From Seonamhaeicola sp. S2-3 (GTDB lineage Bacteria; Bacteroidota; Bacteroidia; Flavobacteriales; Flavobacteriaceae): DNA of 64,000 nt. Below the pieces are notes generated by a model that searched no databases, was not told where the DNA came from, and worked only from the letters and a program-made list of their open reading frames with translations. The position numbers and the translations under genes were made by a program. The DNA lies in assembly GCF_001971785.1 (NCBI RefSeq), contig NZ_CP019389.1, forward strand, positions 3,049,001 to 3,113,000, read 5' to 3'. Numbering within the stretch: the stretch's first letter is position 1; the number at the start of each line of letters is the position of its first letter. Positions 39,057 through 47,000 of the stretch are shown here, one piece after another.

Positions 39057-39339
39057 GTAAATCATTCACAGTTGAGTTTTCAAGCCACAACAATTGAGGG
39101 TATGTTTCTTTTTTTAGTTTGGTTTCAAGTATCAAAGTCAATCCACAACTGATAACATCAAGTCCAATTGTGTAGCAACCATTTGATTCAGGTTTGCTTT
39201 TCAAATTAAAACCTTTTTCCATTATTGCTTTATGTAAATTTTCAGCTCTTTTTTTATCTTTTCCATATAGAATTACTGCTTTTCGTCCTTGCTGTTCAAA
39301 GAAAGCAATATCATTAAATTCAATGTCTTTTATATTCAT
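38977..39339 (-). CDS. Hypothetical protein of the first cassette (C1)
   Basis: 120 residues (MNIKDIEFNDIAFFEQQGRK start), alpha/beta, with AVILYGKDKKRAENLHKAIMEKGFNLKSK and a beta-rich second half (GLTLILETKLKKETYPQLLWLE). No family recognised. As the cassette next to the attI-like site it is expected to be the most recently inserted and, if a promoter lies near the integrase, the best expressed. Confidence 0.62.
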   Translation of the reverse strand: MNIKDIEFNDIAFFEQQGRKAVILYGKDKKRAENLHKAIMEKGFNLKSKPESNGCYTIGLDVISCGLTLILETKLKKETYPQLLWLENSTVNDLLIAYKDGKNTELIQPSFPLNSWINPN

Positions 39340-39363
39340 ATTGTCCGTATTTTTTCTTAAATT

Positions 39364-39436
39364 TGCTACAACAGTTGAATAAACACAATTGTGTTTATCT
39401 ACATTATATTTATTTCGGTAAATATAATTATTTTTC
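39364..39436 (-). other. Candidate attI site: C1 boundary box plus perfect 20-bp palindrome
   Basis: TGCTACAAC (39364-39372) is complementary to the C1 left box GTTGTAGCA and marks the outer end of the array. Seven bases further lies ATAAACACAATTGTGTTTAT (39379-39398), a perfect palindrome found nowhere else in the window as far as I see. About 38 AT-rich bases separate it from the integrase stop. A palindromic binding site beside the first cassette is what an attI would provide. The palindrome could instead be a terminator for the integrase gene. Confidence 0.6.
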
Positions 39437-40567
39437 TTACAAATCTAATGGGTTTTTTATAAAATTAAAACTGCTTTTTGCTACATGGGTATAGATTTCT
39501 GTAGTTTTGGTCGAATTGTGCCCCAATAAAAGTTGAATGTACCTTATGTCTGTTCCGTCTTCTAATAAATGAGTAGCAAAACTATGTCTTAATGTATGTG
39601 GTGTAACGTGTTTTTTTAATTTAATTTTATTAGCAGCTGCAGAAAGGATGTTAGATATGCTAGTTGCACTATACTTTTCTTTTTTTTGACCTTCAAATAA
39701 ATATTTGTTTGGTTTGTATTGTAGATAGTATTTTCTTAAATCTTTTAATACGGTATGAGATAGTAAAGTGTATCTGTCTTTGTTTCCTTTTGCATTGTTA
39801 ACTTTAATGAGCATACGACTACTATCTATGTCTTCTATTTTCAGATTAATAAGTTCGCTGCGCCTTAAGCCTGCAGAATATAGTAAAGATAAAATGCATC
39901 TGTGTTTTATGTTATTGGTGGCGTTTATTAGTTGTTGTATCTCTGTTTTTGATAACACAACGGGCAGCTTTTTTTGCTTTCTAGGGCGTTCTATTTGGTA
40001 AAATCTGTTAGGAAGCCCCAACACAACTTCATAGTAAAACTTAATGCTGTTTATACTTTGGTTAATATATGAGGTAGACCAGTTGTTTTGGGTTAAATAT
40101 ATTAAATAGTTTCTAACATCTAATTCATCTATAAGATCTATGTCTTTATGAGGAAAATGATTAATAAATCTTTCAAAGCAAGAAATATAGGTTTTTGCAG
40201 TATTATTGGCATATTGCTTTAATTCTAACTTATCTAGATAAGAATCTGGACAACATCTGTAATTTTCAGGTTTCTTCCTGTTTCTAAACCATTGTACATC
40301 AAAAACTTCGTTTAATGCTTTAGAGTTAGATTTAGAAAAAAAATAATTTGTATTTACCCAGGCAACGCCTCTAAATAAGTTGAAAATATTACTAAGGTTT
40401 GCTTTATTATTAGGTAAACAATACATGCCAAATTCAGAATTCCATCTAATATCTTGAAGTTCTTTTATAAGGCTATTTAAAACTTTATCAGATTGAAATT
40501 GCAAACCAATGTACTTTTTTTGGTTTATTAATAAATGTTTTAAAGTTATATTTTTGTTTGTTTTCAT
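39437..40567 (-). CDS. Tyrosine recombinase, putative cassette integrase of non-IntI type
   Basis: 376 residues from the ATG at 40567 (MKTNKNITLK); a longer in-frame start lies at 40603. Catalytic residues: R235 (AGLRRSE), K260 (AKGNKDR), H324 and R327 (HTLRH), H350 (LLGH) and Y359 (EIYTH). There are ~60 residues between the Lys and HxxR, as in XerC/D. The extra IntI segment of roughly 30-40 residues is absent. Residues 1-100 form an added domain (KYIGLQF, RWNSEFGMYCLPN, NLFRGVAWVN, FF) seen in flavobacterial integrases. A SAM-like core-binding domain spans ~108-195. The gene ends 64 bases before the first cassette box, pointing in the direction of the array. Confidence 0.9.
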   Translation of the reverse strand: MKTNKNITLKHLLINQKKYIGLQFQSDKVLNSLIKELQDIRWNSEFGMYCLPNNKANLSNIFNLFRGVAWVNTNYFFSKSNSKALNEVFDVQWFRNRKKPENYRCCPDSYLDKLELKQYANNTAKTYISCFERFINHFPHKDIDLIDELDVRNYLIYLTQNNWSTSYINQSINSIKFYYEVVLGLPNRFYQIERPRKQKKLPVVLSKTEIQQLINATNNIKHRCILSLLYSAGLRRSELINLKIEDIDSSRMLIKVNNAKGNKDRYTLLSHTVLKDLRKYYLQYKPNKYLFEGQKKEKYSATSISNILSAAANKIKLKKHVTPHTLRHSFATHLLEDGTDIRYIQLLLGHNSTKTTEIYTHVAKSSFNFIKNPLDL

Positions 40568-40603
40568 ATCATTTTTCTTAAAATTAAAAGAAACAGAAAA
40601 CAT

Positions 40604-40659
40604 AACCGTACGTTAAACGTATAATATTCGTATAATTTACTGTTATAAGTGTATAAACA
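40604..40659. promoter_or_regulatory. Divergent promoter region of integrase and zinc-ribbon genes
   Basis: The ~55-base interval between divergent starts carries the direct repeats CGTATAATATT and CGTATAATTTA and a nearby CGTACGTT/AACGTA inverted pair. The repeats could be an operator for co-regulation. No SOS-box-like sequence is seen. Confidence 0.4.
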
Positions 40660-41040
40660 ATGAGAGATAGAAAAATGTGTAAGTTTTGTGGTAAAGAACT
40701 TCAAGGAAGATCTGATAAAATTTATTGTGATGTTCATTGCAAAAGTTCTTATCATTACAAGCGCTCATTAGAAGGTAAACCAACGTTCTATAATAGGGTA
40801 GATAAACAGTTGAAATTGAATAGGCGTATTCTAAAATCATTTAATAAGGCTGGTAAAACAACGGTTAGGGCAACTGTTTTGTTAAGTCAAGGCTTTAGCC
40901 CTAAGTTTTTTACTCATTATTGGAAGAATGGTAGAGGAGATGTGTACTTTTTTGTTTATGAATACGGATTTTTAAAAAAGACTGAAAAGGGAAGAGACAA
41001 GTATGTGCTTGTACAGTGGCAAGATTATATGGATACATAA
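40660..41040 (+). CDS. Small zinc-ribbon protein divergent from the integrase
   Basis: 126 residues. The N-terminus has CKFCGKELQGRSDKIYCDVHC, a four-Cys zinc ribbon of a type common in flavobacteria. The second half is basic (KKTEKGRDKYVLVQWQDY). It shares a ~55-bp upstream region with the integrase, so it may be co-regulated, or it could be a DNA-binding accessory factor; both are inference. The family is otherwise uncharacterised. Confidence 0.68.
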   Translation: MRDRKMCKFCGKELQGRSDKIYCDVHCKSSYHYKRSLEGKPTFYNRVDKQLKLNRRILKSFNKAGKTTVRATVLLSQGFSPKFFTHYWKNGRGDVYFFVYEYGFLKKTEKGRDKYVLVQWQDYMDT

Positions 41041-41423
41041 ATTCTGAAAAGCCTTTAAGTGTTTTTTTAGCCTAGTTCCCATCCAGGTCAAAATAGGCTC
41101 TGTTATTTCATAATATATTAATTGCTAAATATTTATAAAACAGGATACTTTAATTGGTGAAAAAAGTTGATGTTTTATGTGATGTTCTGTCTTTTTAAAT
41201 TGAGGATAATTTTATTATCATTTTTTGAATTGAATATTTTATATAAGAAAAATATCAAGTATTAAGAAAGAAAAAAAATGTTAAAAAAAAGTGACATTTT
41301 ATAATAATTGTGTCACAAAAAAACAGTATTCTCTATTCGTACACAAAATATATATTCTAAACAAAATGTATAATGTAAAATCTTGCATGGAGTTGGAGTT
41401 TTAAGGTAAATGATTTAAGCGTA
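41041..41423. other. Intergenic region, AT-rich
   Basis: No gene recognised. AGCCTA (41069) and TAGGCT (41094) could form a weak hairpin after the zinc-ribbon gene. The rest is AT-rich with poly-A stretches before the next gene. Confidence 0.4.
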
Positions 41424-42899
41424 ATGACTAAAATAAAAGGCGTATATCTTTTTAGTATTTTTTTTATGATTACCAATATGGTAATAGCAGATATTCCTGT
41501 TAATAAGTTGATAGATTTAAAGAATGAAAAATCTAAACAAGCATTTATTAAGTTAGAATTTTTCGAATCTATAAAATATGCAGATGAAGCACTAAAATCA
41601 TCAGAGGGCTTAGGGTACTCTAAAGGAATAACAATTGCTTCGTTGTATTTAGCAAAAGCTTTTTTAGAGTTGGGAGATTACAAGAAGGCGCTTTATTACA
41701 TAAATAAGGCAGAACAAGAATCTTTTTTTTCAGAATATATCAATATGCAAGTAGAGTCTTATAGGTTGAAAGGAAGAATATATGGCATGCTTAATATGAA
41801 TGTTAAAGCAGAGGAAGAGTTTAAAAAACAACTTTTAAATTCTTCTAAAATAGAGAATGAGGAACAGAAGAATATGTCTTTATTTTGGTCTTATCAAAAT
41901 TTAAATTTTATATATGTTAAAACAAAACAAGTAGATTCAATAAATAAATATTTAAACCTACAATTGCTATCTCAAAATAAACTAGATGAATCTCAGAATT
42001 TTTATGGTATTAGTGAGACATATGGGTTAATAGCTGATAATTTTTTGACACAAGATAAATATGAGGAGGCAAGAATTTATATAGATAAATCCTTTCAGAT
42101 TTTAAAAAAATACAATTCAAGATATTTATTTAAAGTTTATCAAAGGTATGGAGATTATGAAAAAGCTATAGGAGATGAAGAAGAGGCACTAAAATATTAC
42201 AAATTAGCACTTCTTAATGCGTTGAAATTAAAGGATATGGACGCTGCTAAAGTTTATTACAAAGTAATTTCAGATTTCTTAATAGATATAAAAAAAGATA
42301 TAAATGCAGGAAAAGAATATTTGATTAGATACAATAAGATTAATGATTCATTAAATAAAATTAACTCTCATATATTAGATGATATCTACGTAAATATTAT
42401 TAAAGAACAGCGTTTATTAAATAAAAAAGAAAATAACAGCTATAAATATATTGTTCTTGGATTAGGTTTAGTTTCGTCTTTAGCTCTAATACATTTAGAG
42501 AAAAAAAGAAGAAAGTATAAGAACAAAATAAAAATAAAAACAACAGAAACTATAGATAAAAGTAATACTATAAATCAATTAGAAGAACAACTTAAAGATT
42601 CAAGGTTTAAGGATATGATGAAATTAGCCCAAAAAAACAGTCCAGATTTCATAATATTATTTGAAGAATTGTATCCAGATGTTGTAAAAAAAATAAAATT
42701 AATTAACCCTGATGTCACTGCATCCGAAATTTCTTTTTTGGCACTATCATATTTAAATTTTTCTACTAAGCAAATTTCTCAAATATTAAACGTTACAGTT
42801 CGTGCAATTCAAATTAGAAAAAATAGACTTAGAAAAAAATACGGTATTCCTTCAGATGTTGATTTTAATTTTTGGTATCAACAATTAACGAGTATTTAA
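41424..42899 (+). CDS. TPR / membrane / helix-turn-helix regulator
   Basis: 491 residues. N-terminal signal or anchor (~8-22), TPR-like helical repeats (~50-290; for example YSKGITIASLYLAKAFLELG, KALYYINKAE, EEARIYIDKSFQIL), one membrane segment (341-357), a coiled stretch, and a LuxR/GerE-like HTH at ~430-475 (TASEISFLALSYLNFSTKQI, QILNVTVRAIQIRKNRLRKK). This layout is common in Bacteroidota for sensors that bind DNA from the membrane. It lies upstream of the surface-protein locus and may control it; the link is positional only. Confidence 0.82.
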   Translation: MTKIKGVYLFSIFFMITNMVIADIPVNKLIDLKNEKSKQAFIKLEFFESIKYADEALKSSEGLGYSKGITIASLYLAKAFLELGDYKKALYYINKAEQESFFSEYINMQVESYRLKGRIYGMLNMNVKAEEEFKKQLLNSSKIENEEQKNMSLFWSYQNLNFIYVKTKQVDSINKYLNLQLLSQNKLDESQNFYGISETYGLIADNFLTQDKYEEARIYIDKSFQILKKYNSRYLFKVYQRYGDYEKAIGDEEEALKYYKLALLNALKLKDMDAAKVYYKVISDFLIDIKKDINAGKEYLIRYNKINDSLNKINSHILDDIYVNIIKEQRLLNKKENNSYKYIVLGLGLVSSLALIHLEKKRRKYKNKIKIKTTETIDKSNTINQLEEQLKDSRFKDMMKLAQKNSPDFIILFEELYPDVVKKIKLINPDVTASEISFLALSYLNFSTKQISQILNVTVRAIQIRKNRLRKKYGIPSDVDFNFWYQQLTSI

Positions 42900-44069
42900 A
42901 TTACTACATATTATGTTAAGTAGTGCTATAATGAATTGCTGTAGTTAAGTTTGTTGTAAATTATATAGTTTTTTATATACCTCTACTTTTGGATCATGAC
43001 CAAAAGTTGTGAGTAGATTGAATAAATAGTTAAATGGTTCTCTTAAAAAAGACAACGTATTGAAACTTGCATTAGCCCCATTAAAGTTTGTATAATTATA
43101 TCAGGATTTATTTATTAACCTGTATAGCTATTTTAGAACGGGTCATACCACTCACCATTCACCATTCACTTCTCACTCCTATAGATGCCCTATAGATATC
43201 CTATGGATGTCCTATGGATATCCTATGCCTTACCTATGAATAAAATTATTAAATTTTCCCAGATCATAACCAATTGTTGTGTTTAGGCAAAAATTGGTCA
43301 TAATCCATACAAATGAAGAATTTCATTAGTTTTAGTGTGTTTCACTAAATCAAAGTTGTCAATTAAGAATTCAGGTAAAAACAGTTTTAATAAATCTAAG
43401 GTAAGTTCCTATACAATAATTTTAAAACTTCAAAACTAAAACTATCTTAATTCACACAACTTTTGGTCATGATCCCTACTTTTTCCAGAATTTTCTTTGT
43501 ATTTCTTCTTAAAACTTAAGGAGAAATACTTCCTACTTACACGTTCTATAAAAGATGTAACAACAACTTTTACACAAGCAGATTAAAAGTAATTACTTCA
43601 TTTTACAAATCTTATCAAAAGCCTTGAATAAATCCTTCAGGGCAACATCATTTTATTTCAATATAAAGAACGTTAGATAAGAATTCTATTCTAAAATAAA
43701 CACTGTATTCTATCCATATTTATGTTTTTTTATCGATAAGTATTGATTTTACACAAATGTGAAATGTTTGTGATAGGCTGTTTTTGTGAAAAAATCTTAC
43801 TTTTTTACATTTTTGTTGCCCAAAATTATGAATAAATAATGGTGCCTAAAAAGCATCTAGCTAAGAGGGAAATCAGAGGGAAATCACAAATTTAAAATCA
43901 ATTTTAAAAAGTCATTAAGAAAAAGAGAGGTTTGTACAATTTAGTTGGCAAACGGTTTTCATTTCTGTATAAGTTGATATGTGAATTTTTATCGACTAGC
44001 AATTTATTAATAAATAGAATTATAAATATAATTAAAACAACTCATTTAATAAACACTACACGTTTCATT
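42900..44069. repeat. 1.1-kb spacer with dispersed inverted motifs and short tandem repeats
   Basis: A motif GGATCATGACCAAAAGTTGT occurs at 42991, inverted at 43455-43475, and in degenerate form as a hairpin at 43261-43306. At 43178-43228 four to five units of CCTATRGATRY follow each other (11-bp period). ACCATTC repeats lie just before. No convincing gene was seen. The long leader before the repetitive surface protein probably contains its promoter. Confidence 0.55.
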
Positions 44070-47000
44070 ATGAAAAAACTATTACTGTTAATAACGTTAA
44101 TCGCAGGGAATTTTATCTACGCTCAAGTAGGAATTGGCACAGATATGCCTAATCCTTCAACGCAATTAGAGGTAAAATCTTCAAACAGAGGAGTTTTGAT
44201 GCCTCAAGTACCACTAACAAGTGCTACAGACCAAACAACTATAAGTGCGGGTAACGTAGAAAGTTTATTAGTCTATAATACTAGTACCAATGCAACGCTT
44301 TCACCTGGTTATTATTATTGGTATCAAGGAAGCTGGCATAGATTAACTAATGAATCTGATTTACCAGACAATATAGTATACTGGGATGTTGTAAATAATC
44401 AATTTACATATGTAGATGAGTATGGTAATACTCAAATTATTAATATCTCAGATTTAGAGACTTTAACTGTTTTAACAGACAATGGCGATGGCACTTTCAC
44501 TTATACAGATGAAGATGGTAATGATGTAACTTTCGATGCGAACACTACTTCAATGGCAGACAATGGCGATGGGACTTACACCTTAACTAACGCCAATGGT
44601 GACAGTATCGTAGTGGATACTAATGCCAACACAAGTGCCTATGACAATAGCAACAGTGGTTTAACCTCTACAAATGTACAAGGGGCATTAGATGAATTAG
44701 CAAACGACTTAGCCAATACAACTGATGCCTTAGTAGATAATGGCGATGGAACCTTCACTCACACTGCAGTAGATGGAACCGTAGTAACTTTCGATGCCAA
44801 CACGACATCAATGGTAGATAATGGTGATGGCACTTACACCTTAACTAACGCCAATGGCGACAGTATCGTAGTGGATACCAATGCCAACACGAGTTCGTAT
44901 GATAATACGAATAGTGGTTTAGCCTCTACAAACGTACAAGATGCATTAGATGAATTAGCCAACGACTTAGCCAATACAACTGATGCCTTAGTAGATAATG
45001 GCGATGGAACCTTCACTCACACCGCAGTAGATGGTACAGTAGTAACTTTCGATGCGAACACTACTTCAATGGCAGACAATGGCGATGGGACTTACACCTT
45101 AACTAACGCCAATGGCGACAGTATCGTAGTCAATACCAATGCCAACACAAGTACCTATGATAATACGAATAGTGGTTTAGCTTCTACAAACGTACAAGAT
45201 GCATTAGATGAATTAGCCAACGACTTAGCCAATACAACTGATGCCTTAGTAGATAATGGTAATGGAACATTTACACACACCGCAGTAGATGGCACAGTAG
45301 TAACCTTCGATGCGAACACCACATCAATGGCAGATAATGGTGATGGCACTTACACCTTAACTAACGCCAATGGCGACAGTATCGTAGTGGATACCAATGC
45401 CAACACGAGTTCGTATGATAATACGAATAGTGGTTTAGCCTCTACAAACGTACAAGATGCATTAGATGAATTAGCCAACGACTTAGCCAATACAACTGAT
45501 GCCTTAGTAGATAATGGTAATGGAACATTTACACACACCGCAGTAGATGGTACAGAAGTAACTTTCGATGCGAACACCACATCAATGACAGACAATGGCA
45601 ATGGTACTTACACCTTAACCAACGCCAATGGTAATAGTATCGTAGTCGATACTAATGCCAACACAAGTACCTATGATAATACGAATAGTGGTTTAGCTTC
45701 TACAAACGTACAAGACGCATTAGATGAATTAGCCAACGACTTAGCCAATACAACCGATGCCTTAGTAGATAATGGTGATGGCACCTTCACACACACCGCA
45801 GTTAATGGCACAGAAGTAACTTTCGATGCAAACACAACTTCAATGGTAGACAATGGCAATGGTACTTACACCTTGACTAACGCCAATGGTAATAGTATCG
45901 TAGTCGATACCAATGCCAACACGAGTACCTATGATAATACGAATAGTGGTTTAGCTTCTACAAACGTACAAGACGCATTAGATGAATTAGCAGGCAACTT
46001 AGCCAATACAACCGATGCCTTAGTAGATAATGGCGATGGCACCTTCACACACACCGCAGTAGATGGCACAGAAGTAACTTTCGATGCGAATACCACCTCA
46101 ATGACAGACAATGGCAATGGTACTTACACTTTAACTAACGCCAATGGTAATAGTATCGTAGTGGATACCAATGCCAACACGAGTTCGTATGATAATACGA
46201 ATAGTGGTTTAGCTTCTACAAACGTACAAGATGCATTAGATGAATTAGCAAACGACTTAGCCAATACAACTGATGCCTTAGTAGATCATGGAGACGGAAC
46301 ATTTACACACACCGCAGTTAATGGCACAGAAGTAACTTTCGATGCGAATACGACAAGTGTTGATGTTGAAAATGGCGTTTACACTTTTACCGATGGTAAA
46401 GGCCATGTAATCACTACAATAGATACCAATGCCGATGCCCTAGGTTTTGATAATTCAACCAGCAGTTTAACATCAACTAATGTACAAGATGCCATAGAAG
46501 AATTATTAGGTACTATAAGTGTAGGAGCGGGTGTAAATTTAGTTGATAATACAGATGGCAGCTTTAGCTTGGTAGCAAGTAATGGCACAGTAATAAGTAC
46601 TGTTACCAAATCAGATTTAACAGATTCAGGAAATGGAGCATACACTTTTACCAATGGAGATGGAACAGATATATCATTTGATGTAAATACAGTAGATGTT
46701 TCTTTAAATACAACTACTAATGAATATGAGTTTAAAGATTCAGAAGGAAATGTAATAGGTAGCATTGATATGAATGCTGATAACGTAGCTTATGATAATA
46801 CAGCTTCAGGATTGTTGGCTACAAATGTACAAGGGGCATTAGATGAATTAGCAAACGACTTAGCCAATACAACTGATGCCTTAGTAGATCATGGAGACGG
46901 AACATTTACACACACCGCAGTTAATGGCACAGAAGTAACTTTCGATGCAAACACGACAAGTGTTAATGTTGAAAATGGCGTTTACACTTTTACCGATGGT

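Larger units (their letters stand above)
1..39436 (-). other. Integron-like gene-cassette array, 22 cassettes (C1-C22), open at the left edge
   Basis: About twenty related imperfect palindromes separate gene units of 0.6-8.5 kb. Each unit starts on its left with a GTT-type box and ends on its right with an AAC-type box that is the reverse complement of its own left box over 8-10 bases (for example GTTGTAAAAC/GTTTTACAAC, GTTGGCAACC/GGTTGCCAAC, GTTGGGCAC/GTGCCCAAC). This is the cassette-closure signature of integrons. Repeated cassettes keep the palindrome to their left and change the one to their right, so the recombining box is the right-hand AAC box. Single-gene cassettes are all transcribed on the minus strand, from that box towards the palindrome. 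The array begins beside the integrase stop codon at 39437 and runs leftward out of the window. Boxes share only GTTR, not the canonical GTTRRRY. Confidence 0.88.

Noticed and set aside
1-39436. Reading the array on the plus strand with the crossover at the GTT box
   Set aside because: The extra base in the left arm would favour it by analogy with classical attC. But duplicated cassettes keep their left and not their right palindrome, single genes would all be backwards, and the integrase would lie at the wrong end.
39437-40567. Annotation of the integrase as canonical IntI or as plain XerC/XerD
   Set aside because: The spacing between the catalytic Lys and HxxR is too short for the IntI insertion. 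The ~100-residue N-terminal extension and location beside the array do not fit housekeeping Xer proteins.
41041-41423. Possible small RNA or terminator after the zinc-ribbon gene
   Set aside because: The AGCCTA/TAGGCT stem is short with a long loop and lacks a following T run.
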